From assembly GCA_016286165.1 (NCBI GenBank), contig JAEESE010000017.1:16325-80324 (forward strand): a stretch of 64,000 nt of DNA, written 5' to 3'. The notes under the pieces are model-generated. The model had not been told where the DNA came from. It worked only from the letters and a program-made list of their open reading frames with translations, and did not search any database. The stretch is from Bacteroidaceae bacterium (GTDB lineage Bacteria; Bacteroidota; Bacteroidia; Bacteroidales; Bacteroidaceae). Shown here piece by piece: positions 1-8,726 of the stretch; the first letter of the stretch is position 1, and the number at the start of each line of letters is the position of its first letter. Both the position numbers and the translations under genes were made by a program.

Positions 1-1847
1 GTGGAGCCTTCAAGGCTCAGCTCACCGTGCCTGCCGACGGTCGTTATGCCTTGCTGCTCGATGTGGGGCAGAAGATGGCACGTCGTCATAACCTCGCCAT
101 CGACGGCAAGACAGTGCTTGATGCCCGCAACATGTGGCTGCCGCCTACCACGTCAGCCATAGTGGAACTGAAAGCCGGCACACACGAGGTCACGGCACAA
201 CTCGAGGCCAACGACCACCCTGTGCTCCATTGGCGCATCGTGGACGGCACCACCACCCTGCGCTCGCCTGATGCCGACATCGTCGATTTCACCGTGTTCA
301 TCGGTTCAGCCGATGAGATCATCGGTTCACTCCACGACCTCACAGGTCACAGCCCGATGCTCCCGCGCTGGGCCTTCGGCTATATCCATTGCCGCGAACG
401 TTTTCATTCCTCCAAGGAGATTATCGAAACGGCACAGCGCTTCCGCGACGAGGACCTGCCCTTGAGCGTCATCGTGCAGGATTGGCAGTGGTGGGGCCGT
501 CACGGTTGGAACGCCATGAAGTTCGACGAGCGTTTCTACCCCAATCCCAAGGCGCTCACCGACAGCCTTCACGACATGAACGTGCGGCTGATGCTGAGCG
601 TGTGGTCTAAGATTGACAAGAATAGCGAGCTCGGCCGCGAGATGACCGCTGCCAACCATTATATCCCCGGCACCGACTGGATTGACTTCTTCTCGCCTGC
701 TGCCGCTGCCGCCTATTGGAAAGCTTTCAACGAACGCCTCGTGCCTACGGGCATCGATGCCTGGTGGCAGGACGCTACCGAGCCTGAGAACGACGACCTG
801 GCAGGCCGTCGCGTCAACGGCGGTAAATGGGCTGGCGAGCAGGTGCGTAATGTCTATCCGCTGTTGGTCAACAAGACCGTTTACGAAGGCCTCAGCGCTG
901 CACGTCCCAACGAGCGTGCCATGATTCTCACGCGCTGCGGCTTCCCTGGCATTCAGCGCTATGGCTCTGCCATGTGGAGCGGTGATGTGGGCAACGACTG
1001 GCAGACGCTCAGCCGTCAGATCACAGCCGGCTTGGGCATGGCCGCTGCCGGACAGCCGTGGTGGACCTTCGATGCCGGCGGTTTCTTCCGTCCAGGTAAC
1101 CAGTACACCGATCAGGATTACATCCGTCGCATGCTGCGCTGGATTGAAGTGGCCACCTACTTGCCCTTCATGCGTGTCCACGGCTATCAGAGCGACACCG
1201 AACCATGGCGCTACGGCGAGGAGGCACAGGCTATCATCACCCGTTGTCTGCGTGAACGTGAGCGCCTGCTACCTTATATTTATTCGTGTGCCGCCGACGT
1301 CAGTAATGAGGGCCGTATGATGATGCGCCCCCTCGTCTTTGATTTCCCCAACGATGCCGAGGCGTTGAAGCAGGCTACGGAATACATGTTCGGTCCTTCG
1401 ATGCTCATCTGCCCTGTCACGGCACCCGACGTCACCACGTGGCGTGCCTATCTGCCCAAGGCCAAAGGCGGTTGGACGGAATGGCACACGGGCAGTCACT
1501 ACGAAGGAGGACGCTACACGACCGTTCCCGTTGACAATGCCACTATCCCCGTCTTCTTGCGCGACGGCAGCATCGTGCCTCTGGCAGGCGACACCATCGC
1601 CCTGACGCGTGGTGCCGACGCCGCCTTCACGCTCTACGAGGACGATGGCGTGAGCCGTGGTTACGAACGAGGCGAATGCTCGCGCATCACCTTCCGTTGG
1701 AACCAGCAGAAGCAGCAGCTAACCATCGACCGCCGCCGCGGCTCCTATCCCTCGATGCCCGCAACGCGCCGTTTCGTCATCAAGGAGCCTAACGGCAAAT
1801 TGCGCACAGTGGACTACAACGGCAAGGCCGTGACCTTAAAATACTAA
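1..1847 (+). CDS. GH31 glycoside hydrolase, alpha-xylosidase-like (5' partial)
   Basis: The reading frame is open from base 3, so the gene starts before the window; 614 codons are visible. The first ~110 residues look like the PA14-type insert and the N-terminal sandwich found in Bacteroidota GH31 alpha-xylosidases; this is a family inference. The (beta/alpha)8 catalytic domain follows. The nucleophile Asp is in WWQDATEPE (codon 771-773), and the general acid/base Asp is in MWSGDVG (codon 984-986), after the RYGSAMWSGD block. A C-terminal beta-domain ends the protein. Family members cleave alpha-xylose or alpha-glucose residues, and the WWQDATEP form fits xyloglucan-type alpha-xylosidases. 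The signal peptide lies outside the window. It is followed after 63 bp by a GH27 and then a GH43 gene, so it is probably part of a polysaccharide utilisation locus. Substrate is not certain. Confidence 0.92.
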   Translation, partial: GAFKAQLTVPADGRYALLLDVGQKMARRHNLAIDGKTVLDARNMWLPPTTSAIVELKAGTHEVTAQLEANDHPVLHWRIVDGTTTLRSPDADIVDFTVFIGSADEIIGSLHDLTGHSPMLPRWAFGYIHCRERFHSSKEIIETAQRFRDEDLPLSVIVQDWQWWGRHGWNAMKFDERFYPNPKALTDSLHDMNVRLMLSVWSKIDKNSELGREMTAANHYIPGTDWIDFFSPAAAAAYWKAFNERLVPTGIDAWWQDATEPENDDLAGRRVNGGKWAGEQVRNVYPLLVNKTVYEGLSAARPNERAMILTRCGFPGIQRYGSAMWSGDVGNDWQTLSRQITAGLGMAAAGQPWWTFDAGGFFRPGNQYTDQDYIRRMLRWIEVATYLPFMRVHGYQSDTEPWRYGEEAQAIITRCLRERERLLPYIYSCAADVSNEGRMMMRPLVFDFPNDAEALKQATEYMFGPSMLICPVTAPDVTTWRAYLPKAKGGWTEWHTGSHYEGGRYTTVPVDNATIPVFLRDGSIVPLAGDTIALTRGADAAFTLYEDDGVSRGYERGECSRITFRWNQQKQQLTIDRRRGSYPSMPATRRFVIKEPNGKLRTVDYNGKAVTLKY

Positions 1848-1910
1848 TTCTCGCTCCCCGTAATCCCTTTCACTATAATCCCTTAAACGTCAAATATCAC
1901 AATCCCATCA

Positions 1911-3701
1911 ATGAATAAACTCTCATCCCTCCTCGTCGCCGTGTTTTCTGTTGCGATTCTATCGCAACTTCCCCTCTCCGCTTCCGCCCAAACGGCCGAC
2001 AACGAAACACCCACCATGGGCTGGTCTTCGTGGAACACCTATGGTTTGAACATCAATGAGTCCCTTATCAAGCAACAGGCCGTGGCGATGGTCAACAAAG
2101 GACTGAAATCCGCCGGCTACAAATACATCAACATCGACGACGGCTACTTCGGAGGTCGCGATGAAACAGGCAAGCTGAAGATTCACCCTACGCGCTTTCC
2201 CAACGGGCTGAAGGGCATTGTGGATTTTATCCACAACAAGGGTTTGAAAGCTGGCATCTACTCAGATGCAGGCCGCAATACCTGCGGCTCAATGTTTGGT
2301 GGCGATACTAATGGCAAAGGTGTGGGTTTATACAAGCACGACCAACAGGACGCAGATTTCTTCTTTAAGGAACTGGGGTTCGATTTCATCAAGGTGGATT
2401 TCTGCGGAGGCTCTCCCGGCCACAACGAGGATCATCTTTACCTCAACGAGCGCGAGCGCTACACCGCCATTGCCGAGGCTATCCGCAAAACAGGTCGAAC
2501 CGACGTCCGCATGAACGCCTGCCGATGGGCTTATCCCGGCACGTGGATCAACGATGCCGCCGTCTCGTGGCGCACCACGGGCGACATCAACGCCAGCTGG
2601 GGCAGCGTCAAGGGCATCATCAAGGAAAACCTATACCTCTCAGCCTACTGCTACAACGGCCACTACAACGACATGGACATGCTCGAGGTGGGCCGCAACC
2701 TGTCCGTTGAAGAGGACAAGACGCACTTCGGCATGTGGTGCATCATGAGCTCGCCGCTGCTCATAGGCTGCGATATGTCAAACATCAACTCCACGGCGCT
2801 CAACCTGCTGAAGAACAAGGATCTCATCGCCCTTAACCAAGACCCGTTGCACCTGCAGGCCTATGTCTGTCAGACCGAAAACGATTGCTACGTCTTGGTG
2901 AAGGACATCGAAGAACGCTTTGGACTCAAGCGCGCCTTTGCTGTGTACAACCCCACTGACGAGACGAAGACCGTCGTCGTGGACTTCGCCAAGATGGATC
3001 TCGGCGGCACCATCGAACTGCGCGACTGTTTCAAGAAACGCGCTGCAGGCACTGCCGAAGGCACCTTAGAGGTTAAGTTGCCTGCTCACGGCACAGCTAT
3101 CTACACCGCCACAGCCAAGGAACGACTTGAACGTACAATCTACGAGGCTGAGACCGGTTTCATCGGCAACTATCAGGAGGTTGAGAACAACCAGGCACTG
3201 CCCAGCGGCTCGTATGATGACAATGCCTCCTATTGTTCCGGTGGCATGAAGGTAGGCTGGCTTGGAAAGAGTGCCGACAACTATCTTGAGTGGCGTGATG
3301 TGTATAGCATCACAGGAGGTAAGTACAAGTTAACGTTGCACTATGTCAGCGGCGAGAACCGCTCGGCAAAGCTCACTGTCAACGGCGAGCAGGCGAAGAA
3401 TCTCACGTCGCTCAACTCTGGCGGGTTCAACCGTGTAGGCAAGAAAACGGCCACCATCCAACTCAACGCCGGTACCAACACCATACGTCTTACCAACACC
3501 ACTGCCTGGATGCCCGACATCGACTGCATGACGCTTGAGCTCCTCGAGGCCGACGGCATAAACGATGTACAAATGAATAATGAGGATTTAAGGACTGAGA
3601 ACGAGGATGACGCCGCCTACGATTTGTCGGGGCGCCCTGTTCGAAGTGACAGAACCAAGGGGCTGATAATAAAGAACAACAAGCTTCAATTGCACAAATA
3701 A
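1911..3701 (+). CDS. Secreted GH27 alpha-galactosidase with C-terminal CBM35/6-like module and sorting-type tail
   Basis: A 596-residue protein with a signal peptide (about residues 1-26). The GH27 barrel opens with TPTMGWSSWNTYG. The catalytic nucleophile is Asp163 in FIKVDFCGG, and Asp225 in RTTGDI is the acid/base. Residues ~408-545 form a carbohydrate-binding beta-sandwich of CBM35/CBM6 type (starting IYEAETG). The last ~25 residues (YDLSGRPV ... GLIIKNNKLQLHK) match the short C-terminal tails seen on other secreted proteins here, probably a type IX secretion signal. The family removes terminal alpha-1,6-galactose from galactomannan, xyloglucan-type or raffinose-type sugars. The stretch just before the tail (NNEDLRTENEDDA) looks like a decayed simple repeat. 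Confidence 0.94.
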   Translation: MNKLSSLLVAVFSVAILSQLPLSASAQTADNETPTMGWSSWNTYGLNINESLIKQQAVAMVNKGLKSAGYKYINIDDGYFGGRDETGKLKIHPTRFPNGLKGIVDFIHNKGLKAGIYSDAGRNTCGSMFGGDTNGKGVGLYKHDQQDADFFFKELGFDFIKVDFCGGSPGHNEDHLYLNERERYTAIAEAIRKTGRTDVRMNACRWAYPGTWINDAAVSWRTTGDINASWGSVKGIIKENLYLSAYCYNGHYNDMDMLEVGRNLSVEEDKTHFGMWCIMSSPLLIGCDMSNINSTALNLLKNKDLIALNQDPLHLQAYVCQTENDCYVLVKDIEERFGLKRAFAVYNPTDETKTVVVDFAKMDLGGTIELRDCFKKRAAGTAEGTLEVKLPAHGTAIYTATAKERLERTIYEAETGFIGNYQEVENNQALPSGSYDDNASYCSGGMKVGWLGKSADNYLEWRDVYSITGGKYKLTLHYVSGENRSAKLTVNGEQAKNLTSLNSGGFNRVGKKTATIQLNAGTNTIRLTNTTAWMPDIDCMTLELLEADGINDVQMNNEDLRTENEDDAAYDLSGRPVRSDRTKGLIIKNNKLQLHK

Positions 3702-3720
3702 CCTATCAATATCTCAAGTT

Positions 3721-5802
3721 ATGAAAAGATTCTATTTCCTTGCATTGCTTCTTGGCACCTCATTGGCGCTGTGTGCCCAGAACCCCTATCTCCCGCTATG
3801 GGAACATTTGCCTGACGGTGAGCCACGCGTCTTCGAAGACCCTGACAACCCAGGCAAGCTACGTGCTTATATCATCGGTTCTCACGATGTAACCTATACC
3901 GCCTACTGCGGCCCGGACATCCGAATGTGGTCGGCACCTGTCGAGGACCTCACGCAGTGGAGGGACGAAGGCCCCATTTTCTCTTACTTCGTCGATGGAC
4001 AGTGGGACACGATGTTTGCCCCCGATCTCGTGGAAACAGTAGATAAGGCCACGGGCAAGAAGACATACTGGCTCTACCCTCATAGCCGCGGATGGCGGCG
4101 CGTGGCCATGGTCTGCAAGAGCGACCGCCCCAACGGACCTTTCACACCCGTGAACCTGACGCCCGACGGCCGTGCTTGTGTCGAGGGTTCGCTCATCGAT
4201 TTCGACCCCAGCGTCTTCGTAGAAAAAATCACAGATAAGAAAGACCCCGACTTCGACAAGGGTTTCCGCGCTTACGTTTTCTATGGTTTCCAACACTCCA
4301 CGGCCTGCCAACTCGACCAGAACACAATGTTCTCAAAACGCCCCGGCACCGAGCTTATCGACCCGTTTATTCCTGCCAGTTCAGCCGACGGCCGTCTGCT
4401 CGACCGTGAAGGCTCAACGTACAAGGCGCTCTATGAAGGTCAGAATCCATTGGACTTCAATTTCTTCGAGGCTTCGAGCATACGTCAGGTAGGCAACAAA
4501 TACGTAATGGTATTCTCTGGCTACAGCGGCAAGGAATACGGCCTCGGCAACACCAACAGCGCTCTGCGCTATGCTTACGGCGATACGCCCCTCGGCCCTT
4601 GGCGCGCCGGAGGTTGCGTGGTTGACTCACGCGGCGTTGTTCCCAACGAGGACGGCTCACGCCTCATCACCAGCAACGCAGCCCACAACACTCACGGTTC
4701 AATCCAGGAGATCAACGGACAATGGTACATCTTCTACCACCGTCCGCCACGCGGCTTTGGCAATGCCCGCCAGCCCATGGTAGCTCCCGTGAAGATTGAA
4801 TGGGACAAGAAGCCCGTGGCCAAGGGCGGACAGGTTCGTATCACGGGCTACGACCCATTCGCCAAGGATGAGAAATGGACTGCCAAGGCTTCCGACGGCA
4901 ATGAATATCGTGGCGGTGAGGTCACCAGCGAAGGCTTCCAAATCTTCGGTCTGCCGCCTTATCAGTACTACAGCGCAGGCATCGCCTGCTACATGACAGG
5001 TCGCGGTTCCAACGAATGGATGCAGGACAACCACGATGTGTGGTCAAATCATATGGACCTCGCCGGCATCAAGAACGGCGGCATCATAGGTTTCAAATAC
5101 TTCGGCTTCGGAGGTTTGGACAAGACTACCAAAGGCGTGCCAGCCTTCGAGGGCATCAAGAAAGGCGACGCCCCTTGGTTCTGCCTGCACCTCACTCCCA
5201 GCGGACGCGGCGCCTTCAAGATTCACGTGATGCTCGACGGTCCCTACGCCAACAGCACCTGGAACGGACGTGAGATTGGTGTCATCGACGTGCCGGCCGA
5301 CGCAGCCAAGGCTGCACAGGGATTTAGCATTCCCGTTCCAAGCGTCGAAGGCCTCACTGGCAAGCATGCCATCTATCTCGTCGTTGAAGGCCCTGAAATC
5401 GAAGAACCGCAGCAGCAGCAAGGACGTCAGCAGTTTGGTCGCCGCCAGCAGCCTCAGCGCCCGCAGGGTCTTTTTGATTTACACGGAATAGGCTTTGGTA
5501 AGGGAGGTTCTTTCCAACTGCCCATGCCTACGCCTCAGGTCACTATCACTGTCGACGGCCAGCGCCTGAACATCCCTGCTACACCCATCTACAGCACCAA
5601 TGCCAACGGCTACATCGACTGCACCCACTATCAGGTCTATGCACCTCTGAAGGCCAACTCACAGATTAAAGCTACAGCAGAGTTCCCACAGGTTGGCGGA
5701 GCAAACAATGCCGTGACGTTCGACATCAGTCCTATTGCCGACGGCCGCGCCACCGTTCGTGCCACCTATAAAGGCAAGACCAAGACCTATCTCATCAACT
5801 GA
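3721..5802 (+). CDS. Secreted GH43-like five-bladed beta-propeller glycoside hydrolase
   Basis: 693 residues with signal peptide MKRFYFLALLLGTSLALCAQ; it starts 19 bp after the GH27 stop. The N-terminal ~350 residues form a GH43-type propeller. Candidate catalytic base is Asp40 (FEDPDNPG), pKa modulator Asp102 (MFAPDLVE), and general acid Glu250 (FNFFEASSIR). The C-terminal half looks like carbohydrate-binding beta-sandwiches. Around 5401-5470 a low-complexity Gln/Arg-rich linker separates modules. GH43 enzymes are mainly arabinofuranosidases, xylosidases and galactosidases; the exact activity cannot be read from sequence alone. It is likely co-transcribed with the GH31 and GH27 genes. It lacks the GKKVvvK-type tail and ends in a plain beta-sandwich. 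Confidence 0.88.
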   Translation: MKRFYFLALLLGTSLALCAQNPYLPLWEHLPDGEPRVFEDPDNPGKLRAYIIGSHDVTYTAYCGPDIRMWSAPVEDLTQWRDEGPIFSYFVDGQWDTMFAPDLVETVDKATGKKTYWLYPHSRGWRRVAMVCKSDRPNGPFTPVNLTPDGRACVEGSLIDFDPSVFVEKITDKKDPDFDKGFRAYVFYGFQHSTACQLDQNTMFSKRPGTELIDPFIPASSADGRLLDREGSTYKALYEGQNPLDFNFFEASSIRQVGNKYVMVFSGYSGKEYGLGNTNSALRYAYGDTPLGPWRAGGCVVDSRGVVPNEDGSRLITSNAAHNTHGSIQEINGQWYIFYHRPPRGFGNARQPMVAPVKIEWDKKPVAKGGQVRITGYDPFAKDEKWTAKASDGNEYRGGEVTSEGFQIFGLPPYQYYSAGIACYMTGRGSNEWMQDNHDVWSNHMDLAGIKNGGIIGFKYFGFGGLDKTTKGVPAFEGIKKGDAPWFCLHLTPSGRGAFKIHVMLDGPYANSTWNGREIGVIDVPADAAKAAQGFSIPVPSVEGLTGKHAIYLVVEGPEIEEPQQQQGRQQFGRRQQPQRPQGLFDLHGIGFGKGGSFQLPMPTPQVTITVDGQRLNIPATPIYSTNANGYIDCTHYQVYAPLKANSQIKATAEFPQVGGANNAVTFDISPIADGRATVRATYKGKTKTYLIN

Positions 5803-5830
5803 TTTGCGGTTAGCGTTTAGCGATTTGCGT

Positions 5831-5876
5831 TTCTTCAGACTCGCTGTGCTCATAGAAGCGTCCCTTCGGGCCGAGC
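5831..5876 (-). repeat. Copy of a ~45-bp dispersed intergenic repeat
   Basis: The reverse complement matches the repeat at 53583-53630: TTCTTCAGACTCGCT here is the complement of AGCGAGTCTGAAGAA there, and CTTCGGGCCGAGC corresponds to GCTCGGCCGAAG. Short GCG-TTA heptamer-like tracts flank it on both sides. Confidence 0.7.
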
Positions 5877-5924
5877 GAGCGATTAACGATTAGCGTCAAA
5901 AAACGCCCATTTCATCGCACGAAC

Positions 5925-5969
5925 AGCCCCGCTGCCAGTTCTCACTACTGACCGCGGGGCTTTAATTTA
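5925..5969 (+). terminator. Hairpin terminator after the glycoside hydrolase genes
   Basis: Stem AGCCCCGC (5925-5932) pairs with GCGGGGCT (5954-5961), followed by TTAATTT. It lies between convergent genes (GH43 on +, M56 on -). The 21-nt loop is long, so confidence is moderate. Confidence 0.55.
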
Positions 5970-6035
5970 AGGCTCACTATTTTAGCAGTTAACCAGGCGA
6001 TAAGAATAATCGTTGCTACGATGTGATGTTCTTTG

Positions 6036-7835
6036 TTACGAACCGGCAATCTTGAATGAAATAGGAATACGCATATCTGTGGCGAAGCGCACTCCGTTGC
6101 TGCGGCCGGGTTCCCATCGTGGCATATTGCGCACAAGGTGGATAGCTTCTTCTTTCATCGCTTCGATGGCATCGTTGCAGGCCTTCATCATCTCTTTGGC
6201 TTCCTCGTTGTCACCACTGACTGCATTCTGTATTTCATCAGTCAACAGCGGCTCGACTCCGACGACCTTGGGCGAGCGCACCAGTCCTGTCTTGTCGACG
6301 GTGAACTCAACAAGGATATCCGCCCCTACTTGCATTTCGACTGCTACGGCAGGATAGTGCAGGTGAGCAATCAGATACCTATAGAGCTCTTCTTGTCCTC
6401 CTGGGAATTCGGGCATCTGTTCCAAAATCATGAAAGTGTCGTCCCCTGCCGGCGGAAAAGTCTTATCCCTGTAATGGAGGTCGTCAGCATCGATACGTTT
6501 TGCACCACTCATCTTGATTACGTTTTTGAGCTGTTGCGCGTTTCTTTTTAGTGTAACGTTCAACTCTGTCGCCTTGATGTCCAGGGTCTGTGATTCATAG
6601 CCTGGACAAGAGATATAGAGCGGAAACTGCAGTTTGGGCCAGAAAGCAAAATTACCATTCAGGTCACTAACCGTAGCAGACACGATACGACCATGTTCAT
6701 CCTTCTGGAAGATATGTACCGCCCCCAGAGGTCTGCCTTCTTCGTCTTTGATATGACCCTTAATCTGATCGCCAAGCTTGACCTCTGGCGTGACTTCCAC
6801 CATTTCTTCTTCAACATCTTCCACGATTTCCGCCATTGTGGGAGTTGGAGTTTCTACTATAGCAACTTCCTCCACGTCTGACGAGAACGCGTTGACAAAA
6901 GGTTGTTCGATGACTCTGACACTACTGTCCACCACATCTTTCAAGGCCTCTTTGGGTTTCGAGAACGCTGTAAGCGCAATGCCTACAAGCGGAATGGTGA
7001 CGGCAATCCACATCATGCGCCACCAGTGTGATTGTTTCTTCTTCATCATCATGATACGTTTTTTAATGTTGAGATTAAACGAACAAGCCAGAGCGTAGGC
7101 CTCCGCTCCGACTGTCCGCAGGACTAATAATCGTTGATAGTCACGACTTTTGATGTGATAATGATTGATCACTTCATCATCTGCCTCATATTCGTGAACC
7201 ACCTTGATTTCTTTCATTACAAACCAACATATCGGGTTGATCACCGTGCACAACAGGAGGAACACCAGGTCGACAGGGTGTAGCAGCACAATGTGCGACA
7301 ACTCGTGGTGCATGCTGGCACGACGGCTGAAACCCGTTTCCTTGTCAGAGATAACGAGATAGTTCATCCAGCTGAACGGGCCATATTCCTCATCATGTAC
7401 CACGAGCCGGACCCATCTGCTCACCCTCCTTCTGCGTTTGCCGCGCAGGAAGAGACGCATCTTCACCAGCGATCTCAGCCAACCGATGACCTGTATCACA
7501 ATATAAATAAGATATGTGATGGCTATGGCAACAAACACCTTCTGACTGGCCGTCAGCCGCTCTTGTGCCTCTGACGTCCGAATCGGCAGCTGCGAGACGA
7601 CAGGAAGCGGCTCAATTTGCGATGTGTTAACCCGGCATAACTCGGCGATGGGTTCCATCTGCTCGCCCAAGGTGATATGGATGAGCGGCAGCAACGCCGA
7701 CACCACCACACTGCCTAAGAGGAACAGGCGGTTGAATCGATGGAACGTACACCCGCTGAAGCACATCTTGTACAACAACAGAAATGCCGATAAGCATAGT
7801 GCCCATTCAAGAATATATACAACGAAACTGCCCAT
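6036..7835 (-). CDS. BlaR1/MecR1-like M56 peptidase sensor with carboxypeptidase-regulatory and TonB C-terminal domains
   Basis: 599 residues. The N-terminal part has several membrane segments and an M56 zinc-peptidase domain. The HExxH motif is HELSH (residues 177-181), with EYEADDE further on as the likely third ligand region. After a final membrane segment (~residues 270-290) come an acidic linker, a carboxypeptidase-regulatory-like beta-domain (GHIKDEEGRPLGAVHIF) and a TonB C-terminal-like domain (MPEFPGGQEELYRYL). It lies directly downstream of a BlaI-family repressor with a 1-bp gap. In known pairs, the M56 sensor is activated and triggers cleavage of BlaI. The appended TonB-type domain is common in Bacteroidota members. 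The signal sensed is unknown, and no beta-lactamase gene is in the window. Confidence 0.9.
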   Translation of the reverse strand: MGSFVVYILEWALCLSAFLLLYKMCFSGCTFHRFNRLFLLGSVVVSALLPLIHITLGEQMEPIAELCRVNTSQIEPLPVVSQLPIRTSEAQERLTASQKVFVAIAITYLIYIVIQVIGWLRSLVKMRLFLRGKRRRRVSRWVRLVVHDEEYGPFSWMNYLVISDKETGFSRRASMHHELSHIVLLHPVDLVFLLLCTVINPICWFVMKEIKVVHEYEADDEVINHYHIKSRDYQRLLVLRTVGAEAYALACSFNLNIKKRIMMMKKKQSHWWRMMWIAVTIPLVGIALTAFSKPKEALKDVVDSSVRVIEQPFVNAFSSDVEEVAIVETPTPTMAEIVEDVEEEMVEVTPEVKLGDQIKGHIKDEEGRPLGAVHIFQKDEHGRIVSATVSDLNGNFAFWPKLQFPLYISCPGYESQTLDIKATELNVTLKRNAQQLKNVIKMSGAKRIDADDLHYRDKTFPPAGDDTFMILEQMPEFPGGQEELYRYLIAHLHYPAVAVEMQVGADILVEFTVDKTGLVRSPKVVGVEPLLTDEIQNAVSGDNEEAKEMMKACNDAIEAMKEEAIHLVRNMPRWEPGRSNGVRFATDMRIPISFKIAGS

Positions 7836-7836
7836 A

Positions 7837-8196
7837 TCACTCCTCCTCTATCATTCGGATTAGTTCTTTCAGTTCGTCAATGCTCACGTCATGCTCCTTC
7901 ACCAGATTGGAGATAAAATCCATGTATGAACCACCGAAGAACTTGTTGACATTCTCCTTGTGAATGGCATTGACATATTGTTCACGTGCGACGGCAGCAT
8001 TATACAAATAGAACTTCGCACTCAATTCCCGATGACGAATCATGCCATGCACTTCCAAGCGGCGCACGTATGTGGCTACCGTATTGAAATGAGGGGTAGG
8101 CTCCGGGAGATAGTTCATGAGGTCGCGGATGGACAGCTCACCGTGCTCCCACAACGCTTCCATGATTGTAAGCTCCTTGTCTGTCAGTTTCTTCAT
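7837..8196 (-). CDS. BlaI/MecI/CopY-family transcriptional repressor
   Basis: 119 residues with the winged-helix pattern of BlaI: KLTDKELTIMEALWEHGELSI at the N-terminus, then the HFNTVATYVRRLEVHG recognition region, and an acidic dimerisation tail. It is the first gene of a two-gene unit with the M56 sensor. A near-perfect BlaI-type operator lies in its own promoter (8247-8261), so autorepression is strongly suggested. The start at 8196 gives the usual family length. Confidence 0.93.
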   Translation of the reverse strand: MKKLTDKELTIMEALWEHGELSIRDLMNYLPEPTPHFNTVATYVRRLEVHGMIRHRELSAKFYLYNAAVAREQYVNAIHKENVNKFFGGSYMDFISNLVKEHDVSIDELKELIRMIEEE

Positions 8197-8239
8197 GTTC
8201 TATTCTATTATTATGAACTATATATTGAAGTTTCTGCTG

Positions 8240-8271
8240 CAAAGTAACTACAATCTGTAGTAACCCCCAAA
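8240..8271 (-). promoter_or_regulatory. blaI promoter with embedded BlaI operator
   Basis: On the minus strand there is a -33 TTTG (8271-8268), a 20-nt spacer and a -7 TTACTTTG (8247-8240). The spacer holds the perfect inverted repeat ACTACA-ATC-TGTAGT (8247-8261). BlaI/MecI operators in firmicutes have the same TACA...TGTA halves. A repressor bound here would block the promoter. Confidence 0.85.
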
Positions 8272-8400
8272 TCCTTTAATCCTTCTTAACAATGCTTATG
8301 TAGTTATTAGCACATAAGCGGCTCGCTGTTAGGCTCTTCGCAAGCCCCCTTCTATCCAAGATTCGACCAACAACTGAATTATGCTTTATCCTTGCGAAAA

Positions 8401-8622
8401 AAGGGTTAAGGGTTAGGGCCTGAACCCTTAAGGGCTTTTCCAATAACCCTTAAGCCTTTTGCCTATAACCCTTAAGGGTTCTGACGGAAGTCCACCAGAG
8501 GCCTACCCTTCATAATTATTCCACCGGTGGAACTGCGCTGTCTCACCGGTGAGAAAAAATAGTCTCATTGGTGAGACAGTAGAACACGACCGTACATGTG
8601 CGCTCACATGTACGGTCGTGTT
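8401..8622. repeat. 22-bp-period palindrome array, locus 1 (two sub-arrays)
   Basis: This fills most of the 530-bp gap 8197-8726, which has no gene. Sub-array a has CCCTTAAGGG-like units centred at 8407/8, 8429/30, 8451/2 and 8473/4. Sub-array b has TTCCACCGGTGGAA (8519-8532), TCTCACCGGTGAGA (8541-8554) and GTCTCATTGGTGAGAC (8562-8577). It then continues into a hairpin whose two GACCGT/ACGGTC cores are centred at 8591/2 and 8613/4. All steps within each sub-array are exactly 22 bp. Confidence 0.85.
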
Positions 8623-8630
8623 GTCTTTTT
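8583..8630 (+). terminator. Strong 18-bp hairpin with T-run on the + strand
   Basis: Perfect arms 8583-8600 and 8605-8622 with a 4-nt loop (CGCT) are followed by TTGTCTTTTT. It looks like an intrinsic terminator for + strand transcription, but no + strand gene precedes it. It could also act as a 3' structure for the minus-strand gene ending at 8727 or just be part of the repeat array. Confidence 0.5.
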
Positions 8631-8726
8631 AATAAGTAACCGTTCAGCTAAATCATCGTTCCCGAATATCTTTTCATCATAGTATCTTTTTATGTTGTTG
8701 ATGGAAAGACAGCCTTTTCTACTTTA

